DNA from: Streptomyces uncialis
GTDB taxonomy: Bacteria; Actinomycetota; Actinomycetes; Streptomycetales; Streptomycetaceae
Assembly (NCBI RefSeq): GCF_001905345.1
Contig: NZ_LFBV01000008.1
Location: 1 to 64,000 of the forward strand
Reading direction: 5' to 3'
Length of the DNA stretch: 64,000 nucleotides
How positions within the stretch are numbered: the stretch's first letter is position 1; the number at the start of each line of letters is the position of its first letter. This document shows positions 1-10,013 of the stretch, piece after piece. The notes under the pieces are model-generated. The model was not told where the DNA came from. It made no database searches and worked only from the letters and a program-made list of their open reading frames with translations. The translations under genes were made by a program, and so were the position numbers.

Positions 1-300
1 GCTTTCCTCCGGGCGCTTCCCTTCGGTGTTCCCGACTCTATCAGACCGTTTCCGTATCCGATTTCCTCGGTGCTTTCCGGGAAAACCGCTTCCGCGCTTT
101 TCCTTTCCGGCGGTTCCGACTTTATCAGAGGTCTTCCGGCGGTTCGAACCACCGGGTGAGTTCTGATTTATCGGATTGGCTTCTTCGGAATCGCCTTGGG
201 CGACTTCCCTGAAGCGGATAGATGTTCACCGTCACCCTACGGGATCGAACCCGTTTGTAGGCAACTGTTCAAATCTACCTCCCCAGCTCGTCCGTGTCAA
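1..300 (-). promoter_or_regulatory. Promoter/leader region of an rRNA operon reading leftward out of the window
   Basis: Read on the minus strand, this stretch closely resembles the leader upstream of 16S rRNA in Streptomyces rrn operons, including the run GCACCGAGGAAATCGG and the motif CTGATAGAGTCGG before the leader continues off the left edge. A related motif, CTGATAAAGTCGG, occurs about 85 nt earlier, so the region holds an imperfect direct repeat (about 14-55 and 96-137) whose TAAAGT and TAGAGT hexamers fit the TANNNT form of the -10 box. Tandem promoters are known for Streptomyces rrn operons. It is distinctly more AT-rich than the flanking genes and has no coding potential. The 16S gene itself is outside the window, so the assignment rests on recalled similarity. 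Confidence 0.8.
272..300 (-). promoter_or_regulatory. Strong housekeeping-sigma promoter of the rRNA operon
   Basis: On the minus strand TTGACA (295-300) is followed after exactly 17 nt by TAGATT (272-277). This is a near-consensus HrdB/sigma-70 type promoter at the far upstream end of the rRNA leader. It points left, away from the spoIIM-like gene, which it does not serve. Confidence 0.75.
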
Positions 301-354
301 CGGATTTCCCTGGGGCGAAGAGGACACTAGCAGGTGTACGGGGGCCGACGCACA

Positions 355-1362
355 TCAGGCGGCCAGGGGCACGGAAGCGCTGCGTTCGGCGCTGTCCACA
401 TCTCCCGTCTCGCCTTCCGCGACGGCCCGGCGGCCGAGTACCCAGACGTATGCGAGGAAGGCCGCCTCGGCGACGACACCGATGGTGACGCGGGCCCAGG
501 TGGGCAGGCCGGACGGGGTGACGAAGCCTTCGATGGCGCCGGAGACGAACAGCACCAGCGCCAGTCCGATCGCCATTCCCAGGGCCGCGCGGCCCTCCTC
601 CGCGAGGGCGGCGCGGCGGGTGCGTGGGCCCGGGTCGATGACCGTCCAGCCCAGGCGCAGTCCCGTGCCGGCCGCGACGAACACCGCGGTCAGTTCCAGG
701 AGGCCGTGCGGAAGGATCAGGCCGAGGAACACGTCGAGCCGGTCGGCCGAGGACATCAGACCGATACCGACGCCGATGTTGAGCATGTTCTGGAAGAGGA
801 TCCAGACCACCGGCAGGCACAGGAAGGCCCCCAGGATCAGACAGAGCGCCGCGGCCTGGGCGTTGTTCGTCCAGACCTGGGCCGCGAAGGACGCCGCCGG
901 GTTGCTGGAGTAGTACGTCTCGTACTCACCGCCGGGGCGGGTCAGCTCACGCAGTTCCGCCGGGGCGCCGATACCCGCCTGGACCTCCGGATGGGTGCCG
1001 ATCCACCAGCCCAGGAGCACCGCGACCAGGGTGGAGAGCACGGCGGTGGGGACCCACCAGTGGCGGCTGCGGTAGACGGCGGCCGGGAATCCGTGGGTGA
1101 GGAAGCGGGTCACGTCCCGCCAGGACGCCCTCCGGGTGCCGGTGACGGCACTGCGCGCGCGGGCCACGAGCTGGGTGAGGCGGCCGATCAGCTGCGGGTC
1201 GGGGGCGGTGGAGCGGATCTGGGAGAGATGGGTGGCGGTGCGCTGGTAGAGGGCGACGAGTTCGTCGGCCTCGGCGCCGCTGAGCCGGCGCTGTCTGCGG
1301 AGCAGGGCGTCCAGGCGGTCCCATTCCGCCCGGTGGGCGGACACGAAGACGTCGAGGTCCAT
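355..1362 (-). CDS. Stage II sporulation protein M-like membrane protein
   Basis: The 335-residue protein has a soluble N-terminal part (residues 1-95, rich in Arg and Glu) followed by several hydrophobic segments (around 105-125, 165-195, 205-235, 255-280 and 290-312). This matches the SpoIIM/DUF95 family of polytopic membrane proteins. In Bacillus, SpoIIM works in engulfment with peptidoglycan hydrolases; the actinobacterial homologues have no settled role. It is divergent from the RDD-family gene, and the two commonly neighbour each other in actinomycetes. The ATG at 1362 gives the conserved MDLDVFVSAHRAEWDRL beginning. The gene ends only about 55 bp from the rRNA promoter, which reads in the same direction. 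Confidence 0.85.
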   Translation of the reverse strand: MDLDVFVSAHRAEWDRLDALLRRQRRLSGAEADELVALYQRTATHLSQIRSTAPDPQLIGRLTQLVARARSAVTGTRRASWRDVTRFLTHGFPAAVYRSRHWWVPTAVLSTLVAVLLGWWIGTHPEVQAGIGAPAELRELTRPGGEYETYYSSNPAASFAAQVWTNNAQAAALCLILGAFLCLPVVWILFQNMLNIGVGIGLMSSADRLDVFLGLILPHGLLELTAVFVAAGTGLRLGWTVIDPGPRTRRAALAEEGRAALGMAIGLALVLFVSGAIEGFVTPSGLPTWARVTIGVVAEAAFLAYVWVLGRRAVAEGETGDVDSAERSASVPLAA

Positions 1363-1456
1363 CGGTTCGGCTGCTCCTCGGGCTCGTCCGTACTGCGGCG
1401 ACGCGTTTCAGCTTGGCAGACTGGCTGTGCCCGGGGCAGGCCAGGGCGGAGGAGGG

Positions 1457-2563
1457 ATGACGATCGTGAGTGATCTGGTGACGGGCGAGGCGGTGGCGCT
1501 GGAGCTGCGGCCCGCGAAGCTGCCGAGCCGCGCCCTGGCCGTGGTGATCGACCTTGCCGCGGCGTTCGCGGTCTATTTCCTCGTTATGACGGGCCTGATA
1601 GCGGCCACCGCCTCGCTGGACGAGGCGGCCCTGGCGGCGATCACCGTGGCGACGTTCCTGCTGGTGCTGGTGGGGATACCGATAGCCGTCGAGACCCTGA
1701 CCCACGGGCGTTCGCTGGGGAAGCTGGCGTGCGGGCTGCGGGTGGTGCGGGACGACGGCGGGCCGATCCGGTTCCGGCACGCGCTGGTGCGCGGCGGGAT
1801 GGGGATGATCGAGATCCTGCTGACGTTCGGGACGGTGGCGAGCATCGCGTCGCTGGTGTCCGAGCGGGGGCGCAGGCTCGGGGATGTGTTCGGGGGGACC
1901 CTCGTCGTACGGGAACGGGTGCCGGGTGGGCGCGGTGGGTTCGTTCCCGCGCCGCCTCCGTGGCTCGCCGGGCGGTTCTCGGGGCTGGATCTGTCGGGGG
2001 TGCCGGACGAGCTGTGGCTGGCGGTGCGGCAGTACCTGACGCGGATGTCCCAGCTCGATCCGCAGGTCGGGGCGGCGATGGCGCGGCGGCTCGCGGGCGA
2101 GCTGGCCGGGCGGACGGGGGCGGACGTGCCGCCGGGGGTGCCGCCGGCCGCGTTCCTGGCGGCCGTGGTGCACGAGCGGCAGACGCGTGACGCGCGCCGT
2201 GCGTTCGCCGGGGACGGCGGGGCCGCCGGGTGGGGGGCGGGGGCGGTTGCCGGGTATCCGGGACCTGGGTACGCGGGGTCCGGGTATCCGGGCGGGCCCG
2301 CGTATCCCGGTGGGCCTGGCCGTCCCGGTGGGGCCGGGTATCCCGGCGGCGGTGAGCCGTCGGTCGGTGTGCCCGGCGGGGCCGGGGCTTTCGTGGCGCC
2401 CGGGGGGTTCGTGCCGCCTGGGGGGCCGGGGCCCGCGTCCGGGGTGCCGGGCGGGCCGGGTGCGGGCGCTGCCGCCGCTCCGGGGGGTTCCGCCGGTTCC
2501 GGTGCGGTGCGGGAGCCGGGGGGCGAGGGGCGTCGGGCCACGGGGTTCGCGCCGCCTTCGTGA
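1457..2563 (+). CDS. RDD family membrane protein with Pro/Gly-rich tail
   Basis: The first 160 residues form an RDD domain: an early conserved Arg-Pro-Ala segment, two hydrophobic segments (about 30-50 and 60-85), then GRSLGKLACGLRVV and a third membrane region ending near RGRRLGDVFGGTLVV. Residues about 230-368 are low-complexity Gly/Pro/Ala repeats (GYPGPGYAGSGYPGG type) and probably a disordered cytoplasmic tail. I chose the ATG at 1457 because GGAGGAGGG precedes it directly; an upstream in-frame start at 1427 lacks a comparable site. Transport or signalling roles have been proposed for RDD proteins, but nothing here fixes a substrate. It diverges from the spoIIM-like gene. Confidence 0.85.
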   Translation: MTIVSDLVTGEAVALELRPAKLPSRALAVVIDLAAAFAVYFLVMTGLIAATASLDEAALAAITVATFLLVLVGIPIAVETLTHGRSLGKLACGLRVVRDDGGPIRFRHALVRGGMGMIEILLTFGTVASIASLVSERGRRLGDVFGGTLVVRERVPGGRGGFVPAPPPWLAGRFSGLDLSGVPDELWLAVRQYLTRMSQLDPQVGAAMARRLAGELAGRTGADVPPGVPPAAFLAAVVHERQTRDARRAFAGDGGAAGWGAGAVAGYPGPGYAGSGYPGGPAYPGGPGRPGGAGYPGGGEPSVGVPGGAGAFVAPGGFVPPGGPGPASGVPGGPGAGAAAAPGGSAGSGAVREPGGEGRRATGFAPPS

Positions 2564-2647
2564 TGCCTTACCGGTGATCTCTCCCGTGCCCGTGGTGCCG
2601 TGCCCGTGGTCCTGTGGTCGTGGTCCGGTTCGTGAGGGGGCGGCCGG

Positions 2648-3262
2648 TCAGTCGAAGACGGACGGCGGGGTCTCCAGGTTCTCCAGCTCGATGCCGGGGG
2701 CGGAGAGGACGACGTCGCCGCTGAGGTGGACGCTGTGCTGTTCGCCGGTGTCCAGGGCGGTGACCTGGTACTCGTCCACGGTCAGGGGGGCGTTGTCAGT
2801 GGTGTGTGTTTGTCTGTTCACCAGGGCCCAGGACTGGTCGACGGTGCGGGGTGCGAGGACCGGGTCGGTGAAGGCGACCAGGCGTACCCGGGTGGCGGTG
2901 GCGTCCGGGGTGAGGCGCAGCAGTCGGGCGGTGGCGATCAGGAAGGCGGGGGATGTGCCGGTGAAGGCGTGGGCGGGGACGTTGCCTTCGGTGGCGTGGG
3001 TTCCGGTGGGGTCGGTGCGTACCCAGGTGACGCCGTCGATGGCGGCGCCGCGTACCTGCCAGCTCGCGGCGTTGAGTTCGAGGCGGATGGGGCGGCCGAG
3101 TTCGTCGAGTGCGAGGTCGACGGAGCCGGAGTGGTCGCCGGTGGGGTCGACGCGTTGGGAGACGTAGCGCCAGCCGGAGGGGCCGGGGGCGCAGTGGAAG
3201 TGTTCTTCGCCGAGGGGGGTGTGGTCGTGCGGGTCGTGGAGCGAGTAGTGGCCGCGGGGCAT
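2648..3262 (-). CDS. Conserved hypothetical protein next to ahcY
   Basis: The 204-residue soluble protein has no signal peptide or membrane segment. It begins MPRGHYSLHDPHDHTPLGEE and contains a beta-rich middle and a C-terminal region with RLVAFTDPVLAPRTVDQSW. I do not recognise a named family with confidence; the fold could be a lipid- or ligand-binding beta barrel. The ATG at 3262 is favoured over an earlier frame-open start at 3391 because GAGGA precedes it, and because the earlier start would fall inside the hairpin lying behind ahcY (3371-3414). It is the next gene downstream of ahcY on the same strand but probably separated by that terminator. Confidence 0.65.
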   Translation of the reverse strand: MPRGHYSLHDPHDHTPLGEEHFHCAPGPSGWRYVSQRVDPTGDHSGSVDLALDELGRPIRLELNAASWQVRGAAIDGVTWVRTDPTGTHATEGNVPAHAFTGTSPAFLIATARLLRLTPDATATRVRLVAFTDPVLAPRTVDQSWALVNRQTHTTDNAPLTVDEYQVTALDTGEQHSVHLSGDVVLSAPGIELENLETPPSVFD

Positions 3263-3370
3263 CGGGGTCCTCGGTCGTTCTGATCTCCGGTCGCGGGGTG
3301 TGCCGCTGTTCCGGTGGGGCGCGGTGGCCGTGTGGCGGGTGTGCCGGTCCGGGTGGTCGGGGCCGGTGGG

Positions 3371-3414
3371 CAAGGGGCAGGCCCCCGGCACGGGGGTGCG
3401 GGGGCCTGCCTTGG
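3371..3414 (-). terminator. Imperfect hairpin behind ahcY
   Basis: The arms GGCAGGCCCCC and GGGGGCCTGCC pair across a short G-rich loop, with a few bulges. It lies 35-80 bp after the ahcY stop codon and before the next gene, as expected of a Streptomyces stem-loop terminator without a U tract. Confidence 0.6.
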
Positions 3415-3449
3415 TCCTGCCGGTGTGCTGCTGGTTCCGCGGGGGCGGA

Positions 3450-4907
<1,458 letters not shown>

Positions 4908-5180
4908 AGGGAGCTGCTCCTCGTGATGGGTCGAGGTGGGGTCGGCTGGTCTGCGCGGTGGCGGGCGGGCACAGGAATGCCCGGTCGTGGTGCGCAGCGC
5001 AGTCCGTCGGAGGCCCTCTCTCCCTCGGTGGGCCCGGCGTGCGGGCCGCCCGACCGCCATCAGCAGCGACGTCTGGCTCTGCTGACGAATCTAACACCGG
5101 TGGGTGGCCGGGCCCCAGGGGGCGTGGTGCGGACGGTCCGGTTCCGGCCGTTGTGGTGGCGGGTCGGGCGGGGCTCGGTG

Positions 5181-6161
5181 TCAGGGGGCGGCGGGTGGGG
5201 CGAGGGGGCCGCCGGGGGTGGCTTCGGGGTCGGCTCCCTTGGCCGCTTCGGTGTCGCTGTAGACGTCGGGTTCGAGGTAGATGACGCGGGCGATGGAGCA
5301 GGCGTCGCGTACGCGGGTCTCGGCGGCGTCGATGGCGGCGGCGACCTGGGCGGCGGTGTTGTCGTGCTGGACGCCGATCTTGGCGGCGACGAGGAGTTCC
5401 TCGGGGCCGAGGTGGAGGGTCCGCATGTGGATGAGGCGGGTGACGGTGACGCCGTCGACGAGGGCGGTCTCGATCTTCTTGATGTCGTCGGTGCCGGCGG
5501 CTTCGCCGAGGAGGAGGGATTTGGTCTCGGCGGCGAGGACGAGGGCGATGAGGATCAGCAGGACGCCGATGCAGAGGGTGCCGATGCCGTCCCAGAGGCC
5601 GTCGCCGGTGGCGAGGGCGAGGGAGACGCCCGCGAGGGCGAGGAAGAGGCCGACGAGTGCGCCGAGGTCCTCCAGGAGGACGACGGGGAGTTCGGGGGCC
5701 TTGGCGCGGCGGACGAACTCCTTCCAGGAGAGGGAGCCGCGGACGGCGTTGGACTCCTGGATGGCGGTGCGGAAGGAGATGGTCTCGGCGATGATCGCGA
5801 AGACGAGGACGCCGACGGGCCAGTACCAGTTCTCGATGGCGTGGGGGTGCTTGATCTTCTCGTAGCCCTCGTAGATGGCGAACATGCCGCCGACGGAGAA
5901 GAGCACGATGGAGACGAGGAAGGCGTAGATGTAGCGCTCGCGGCCGTAGCCGAAGGGGTGTTGCGGGGTGGCCTCGCGTTTGGCCTTGCGTCCGCCGAGG
6001 AGGAGCAGGCCCTGGTTGCCGGAGTCGGCCATGGAGTGGACGCTCTCGGCGAGCATGGACGAGGAGCCGCTGAAGAGGAACGCGACGAATTTCGCGACCG
6101 CGATCGCGAGGTTGGCGACGAGGGCCGCCACGATCGCCTTGGTTCCGCCTGACGCACTCAT
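5181..6161 (-). CDS. Cation diffusion facilitator family metal efflux protein
   Basis: The 326-residue protein has about six membrane segments (around 8-30, 35-55, 75-100, 110-130, 160-185 and 190-210) and a cytoplasmic C-terminal domain. It keeps ESVHSMADSGNQ in the second segment and a later LLEDLGALVG in place of the usual HxxxD pair. Together with FGYGRERYIYAF this places it in the ZnT9-like branch of the CDF family. Such proteins export divalent cations, commonly Zn2+, against proton antiport. The residues after about 300 are a disordered Pro/Ala tail. It lies between manA and ahcY on the same strand with long spacers, so it is probably not co-regulated with them. Confidence 0.85.
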   Translation of the reverse strand: MSASGGTKAIVAALVANLAIAVAKFVAFLFSGSSSMLAESVHSMADSGNQGLLLLGGRKAKREATPQHPFGYGRERYIYAFLVSIVLFSVGGMFAIYEGYEKIKHPHAIENWYWPVGVLVFAIIAETISFRTAIQESNAVRGSLSWKEFVRRAKAPELPVVLLEDLGALVGLFLALAGVSLALATGDGLWDGIGTLCIGVLLILIALVLAAETKSLLLGEAAGTDDIKKIETALVDGVTVTRLIHMRTLHLGPEELLVAAKIGVQHDNTAAQVAAAIDAAETRVRDACSIARVIYLEPDVYSDTEAAKGADPEATPGGPLAPPAAP

Positions 6162-6413
6162 GTGTACGTGGTGTCCCTTCGCCTGGTGCGGCGCTCTGGG
6201 GCCGACGCCTGTCGGGTGCCGGTACCCGTGTGTGTACTGAGGGTGACGGTGCCGGTGTTGCGGGTGGTACGGGTTGCGGTGGAGTCGTGCACAGAGGCGG
6301 GATCGTACGGGTACGGACGCGGGTTGCGTACCCCCCGCGTCGTGCCGATCACTCGTTCGTGGCCGTACGGGTCGGTGTGGCGGGGGGTGCCGTGCGCGTG
6401 GCGTGGGGCTCGG

Positions 6414-7658
6414 TCAGATCACCACGGTGGCGCGGAAGACGGTTCCGGCGCCGGTCAGCCGGGTCTTCTCACCGGCCGGGACGAAGACGGACGCGCCGGG
6501 GGCGAGGGTCTCTTCGGGTCCTTCGCCGTGCAGGGTGACGGTGCCGGCGGTGCACATGACGATCTGCGGGGTGTCGGCGGTGAGGGTCGCGGGGACGGCG
6601 CCCTCGGGGTGGACGAGGCGGGAGAGCCGGAACTCGTCGATGGGGGTGTCGTAGACCTCTTCGCCGTCGGGGGACGCCTCGGGGCGCAGGATGCCGGGGT
6701 CGGCGGCCTCGAAGCGGACGACGCGCAGGAGTTCGGGGACGTCGATGTGCTTGGGGGTGAGGCCGCAGCGCAGGACGTTGTCGGAGTTGGCCATGATCTC
6801 GACGCCGAGGCCCTGGAGGTAGGTGTGCGGGACGCCCGCGCCGAGGAACAGCGCTTCGCCGGGCTGGAGCCGTACGTGGTGCAGGAGCATCGCGGCCAGT
6901 ACGCCCGGATCGCCGGGGTAGTGGTGGGCGAGGGACGCGTAGGCGGCGTAGGCGGAGGCGGGGCCCGGGGCGGGGGTGCCGGACGTGCCGCCGGTCGCGC
7001 TGCCGGTGGGGTTGCCGGTGGCGGGGTCCTCGTAGCGGGCGAGGCGGTCGCAGGCCTGGGCCGCCTCGGCGACCGTGGCCGCGATCTCGGCGCGGTCGGC
7101 GGTGAGGAACGCGGTGAGGGCCTCGCGCAGGGCGGCCTCGGGCGGGTGGGCGCGCAGCATGTCGGCGTACGGCTTGAGGGAGTCCACGCCGAGGCGGGTC
7201 AGCAGATCGGCGGTGGCGGTGGGTTCGCGGAAGCCGCACAGGCCCTCGAAGGGGGTGAGCGCGCAGATCAGCTCGGGTTTGTGGTTGGCGTCCTTGTAGG
7301 TGCGGTGCGGGGCGTCGAGGGGGATGCCGAGCCGGTCCTCGCGGGCGTGGCCCCGCTGGGCCTGGGGCAGGTCGGGGTGGACCTGGAGGGAGACCGGGGC
7401 GCCCGCGGCGAGGATCTTGAGGAGGAACGGCAGCCGGGATCCGAACCGCTCCACGGCGGGGGTGCCGAGGGTGCCCCGGGGGTCGGCGTCGATGACGTCG
7501 GCGAGGGTGCCGCGCGCGGTGCGGGAGGGGGCGCCGGGGTGGGCGCCCATCCACATCTCGGCCTGTGGTTCGCCGGTGGGTTCCGTACCGAGGAGTCGCG
7601 GGATGGCGGTGACGGAGCCCCAGGCGTAGGGGCGGATGGTGTTGTCGAGGCGGTCCAT
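6414..7658 (-). CDS. manA: Mannose-6-phosphate isomerase, class I
   Basis: The enzyme interconverts fructose 6-phosphate and mannose 6-phosphate and is the entry point to GDP-mannose. The 414-residue sequence begins MDRLDNTIRPYAWGS and carries the zinc-site segments SLQVHPDL and YKDANHKPELICAL. GAGVPHTYLQG and an active-site Arg region follow further on. A Gly/Thr/Pro-rich insertion sits near residues 220-240. AAGGAGATCGCC just upstream supports the ATG at 7658. It lies 118 bp downstream of the SIS-domain gene and in the same direction as manB, so the three probably supply mannose 1-phosphate for cell-wall glycans and protein mannosylation. Confidence 0.93.
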   Translation of the reverse strand: MDRLDNTIRPYAWGSVTAIPRLLGTEPTGEPQAEMWMGAHPGAPSRTARGTLADVIDADPRGTLGTPAVERFGSRLPFLLKILAAGAPVSLQVHPDLPQAQRGHAREDRLGIPLDAPHRTYKDANHKPELICALTPFEGLCGFREPTATADLLTRLGVDSLKPYADMLRAHPPEAALREALTAFLTADRAEIAATVAEAAQACDRLARYEDPATGNPTGSATGGTSGTPAPGPASAYAAYASLAHHYPGDPGVLAAMLLHHVRLQPGEALFLGAGVPHTYLQGLGVEIMANSDNVLRCGLTPKHIDVPELLRVVRFEAADPGILRPEASPDGEEVYDTPIDEFRLSRLVHPEGAVPATLTADTPQIVMCTAGTVTLHGEGPEETLAPGASVFVPAGEKTRLTGAGTVFRATVVI

Positions 7659-7776
7659 GGCGATCTCCTTCTTCGTACGGGTACGGCGGTGGGTGCCCCG
7701 CGCGCGGGTTCCATGCGGACCGCCGGCATGGTGCGGCGGCGCGGGGCGGGCCCGGGGCGGGGCCCCGGGGTCAAGG

Positions 7777-8919
7777 TCAGGCCCTCGAAGCGAGCGCCAG
7801 GTAAACGGCGGCGAAATCCGTGACGGCGATCAGTTCGGCGAGGTTCTCCAGTGGGCCGCCGGGGTCGCCCGTACCGGGGTCGGGTTCGAGTTCGCTGAGG
7901 GCGGTGTCGTGGCCGAGGGCGAGTTCCCGGGCGGCGGGGGCGGCGCTGAGGCCGCCGGTGGGGCGGTCGCGCAGCAGGACGACCCGGGCGCGCAGGGCCT
8001 GGGCCTCCTCGACGCGGTCGCGGAAGAAGTCGTCGGGGTTCGCGCCCGCGGCGAGTCCGCCGACGAGGAGGGCGCCGTGCGCGGGCAGGGCCTCGGGGAG
8101 TTCCGCGGGGAGGGCGGGGCGGCCGGCGAGTTCGCCGATGGCGGCGGCGAAGCGGCGGCCGACGGGTCCGGCGGCGGGGCCCTCGGTCCAGATCAGCGGC
8201 AGGGACTCCGCGAGTTCGGAGGCGAGGGTCTTGGCGGCGTTGGTGTAGGTGGCGACGGCGGGGCCGCAGCGTTCGGCGGTGCGGTCGAGGCGGTCCGCGA
8301 CCAGTTCGAGGGTGGCGGCGGGCGCGTCGATGAGTCCGGTGCGGTCGAGGAGCAGCAGCAGCGGGGTGAGCAGGGCCCACAGGGCGCCGGGCGCGGACGC
8401 CGCTTCGGGTTCGTCCTGTTCGTAGGGGGCGGTGGCCATCGGCAGGCTCAGCCCGTGCGCCGCGCCGACGGCTTCGGCGACCGGGGTCCGGGCGGGGGCG
8501 ACGGCGACGACCGTGCAGCCCCGCCGGTACGCCTGTTCGGCGAGCTGCGCGAGTCCGGGTTCGGTGCCGTCCGGGGTCGCGATCAGCAGCAGGTCGACGG
8601 GTCCGGCCCAGCCGGGCAGGGTCCAGCGCAGGGCTCCGGCGACGGGGGCGACCCCGGTGGGCCGGAGCGGGACGACGGGGCACGCGGCGCCCGCGAGGGT
8701 GCCGAGGATGTCGGCGGCGCAGGTAGCGGCGGCGCCGGGGCCGGCCATGAGGACGGCGCGGGGGCGGCCGTCCGGGGTGAGCGCGCTGACGCCTGCCTCG
8801 GCTGCGTGCCGGGCGGCGGTGCGGACGCGGGCACCGGCCTCGGCGGCGCCCCGGAGCAGTCCGCGCCGGTCGGCCGTGGCGAGTGCCTCGGGCTCGTCCA
8901 GCAGCGATTCGTCGAGCAT
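7777..8919 (-). CDS. SIS-domain protein, phosphoglucose/phosphomannose isomerase-like
   Basis: The 380-residue protein contains two SIS (sugar isomerase) halves. The first has VLMAGPGAAATCAADILG and PVDLLLIATPDGTEPGL. The second is the PGI/PMI C-terminal module with LPLIWTEGPAAGPVGRRF and RVVLLRDRP. The family catalyses aldose-ketose isomerisation of glucose/mannose 6-phosphates in archaea, but the actinobacterial members are often degenerate, and activity cannot be inferred here. The start at 8919 (MLDESLLDEPEALATADRRG) is preceded by CGGAGG. It lies between the Trm112-like gene and manA on the same strand, an arrangement conserved in Streptomyces. Confidence 0.8.
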   Translation of the reverse strand: MLDESLLDEPEALATADRRGLLRGAAEAGARVRTAARHAAEAGVSALTPDGRPRAVLMAGPGAAATCAADILGTLAGAACPVVPLRPTGVAPVAGALRWTLPGWAGPVDLLLIATPDGTEPGLAQLAEQAYRRGCTVVAVAPARTPVAEAVGAAHGLSLPMATAPYEQDEPEAASAPGALWALLTPLLLLLDRTGLIDAPAATLELVADRLDRTAERCGPAVATYTNAAKTLASELAESLPLIWTEGPAAGPVGRRFAAAIGELAGRPALPAELPEALPAHGALLVGGLAAGANPDDFFRDRVEEAQALRARVVLLRDRPTGGLSAAPAARELALGHDTALSELEPDPGTGDPGGPLENLAELIAVTDFAAVYLALASRA

Positions 8920-9523
8920 GGGAGCGGCCTCCGATTCGCTGTGCGGTTGTGTTCGCTGAGCGGTGGTACGGGCGGGGCCCCGAGGGGCGGATGCGGTGCG
9001 GGTGCGGGGCTGGCGGGGTGCTGCTGCGGTGCGGGTGCGGGGTTGGGGGTTGGGGTGGTGCGGGACGGTCGGGTGCCGGGTGTGGGTGCGGCGGCCCGGG
9101 TGCCGTGGCGTGCGGTGCGGTGGGCGGCGTGGCGGTGGGCCGGGCGGGGGCGTGGTGCCGTTCCTTGGCCGGGTCCGGTAGCGGTCGGCGGGGTGCCGTC
9201 CTGCGCCGGTCCGGTACGGGTCGGCGTGGGTACAGGTCCTGCGCCGGTCCGGAGCCGGTCCGGTACGGGTCGGCGCTGGGCCGGGGTCCGTGCGGCGGGT
9301 GGTCCCGGTGGCGGGCGGTGGGTGCGCGGGACCGTGCGGGCGGCCGGGGTGCGGTGCCGGGGATCGCCTGTCGGCGGCCGGACGGTCGCCGGAGTGGGCC
9401 CCAGGTGGGAGGCGCCCGGTGGTACGGGCGTCGCCGTCGGCGCCGGTCGGGGTGTGCCGTGCCGTCGCCACCTGCCGTCGCCGGACCTCGGGCGGGCCGG
9501 GTCCGGTACCGCGCCGGGTGCCC
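8920..9523. repeat. 604-bp GC-skewed intergenic region with short direct repeats
   Basis: No gene is supported here. The plus strand is G-rich, with repeated short words: GCGGTGCGGGTGCGGGG occurs twice near 8992-9045, and GGTCCGGTACGGGTCGGCG occurs twice near 9210-9275. The region lies behind the Trm112-like gene and before the SIS gene, so it may have grown by slippage. Confidence 0.5.
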
Positions 9524-9694
9524 TTACGCGGGGCGGCGGGCCTCGTCGACGAGGAGTACGGGGATGCCGTCGCGGACGGGGTAGGCCAGGCCGCAGTCCC
9601 CGCCGGTGCAGATCAGCTCCGCCTCCGTCTCCTCCAGGGGGGCGTGGCAGGCCGGGCAGGCCAGGATCTCCAGGAGACCGGCTTCGAGCGGCAT
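9524..9694 (-). CDS. Trm112-like zinc-ribbon small protein
   Basis: A 56-residue ORF starts MPLEAGLLEILACPACHAP, continues through ELICTGGDCGLAYPV and ends DGIPVLLVDEARRPA. The CPAC pair and the later C-x4-C fit the Trm112 family, small zinc-binding partners that stabilise methyltransferases in eukaryotes and archaea; bacterial members are poorly characterised. GGAAGGAA about 10 nt before the ATG at 9694 is a good ribosome-binding site. Its position between manB and the SIS-domain gene is conserved in Streptomyces. The hairpin behind manB suggests that it starts a separate transcript with the SIS gene and manA. Confidence 0.85.
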   Translation of the reverse strand: MPLEAGLLEILACPACHAPLEETEAELICTGGDCGLAYPVRDGIPVLLVDEARRPA

Positions 9695-9907
9695 GTCGGT
9701 GGTTCCTTCCGGTGGCGGGCGCGGGGGGTCGGGTCCGCGGCCTGGTCAGCGTACCGCTGTGCCCCGGCCGTCGCGGGACGCGCGGGGTCCCGATCGCGGC
9801 GGTTTCCCGATACCCGCGCGGTGTCCTCGCCCTTGCCCTCGGCCGGGCGGGATCGGCGGCGACGGGCGGACCGCGGGTGCGGCGGGTACCGCGCTGCGGA
9901 ACAGGGA

Positions 9908-9948
9908 CCGCCGGGTACCGGAAGTGGTGGCCTTCCGGTACCCGGCGG
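9908..9948 (-). terminator. Strong hairpin behind manB
   Basis: A perfect 17-bp stem (9908-9924 with 9932-9948) around a 7-nt loop lies 66 bp after the manB stop codon. There is no U tract, which is usual for Streptomyces terminators. Confidence 0.75.
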
Positions 9949-10013
9949 GGTGGGGCGAGGTGAGCGGGGCACCCGGTGCCGTACGTCCGGTGCGGGGGCC
10001 CGCGTTCGTCGGC

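Noticed and set aside
225..290. A tRNA-like segment with GGGTTCGATCCCG on the minus strand
   Set aside because: The flanking bases cannot form an acceptor stem or anticodon arm, and the region fits an rRNA leader with promoters.
4908..5180. SAH riboswitch upstream of ahcY
   Set aside because: Some actinobacterial ahcY genes are proposed to have one, but the conserved core of that RNA could not be found on the minus strand of this spacer.
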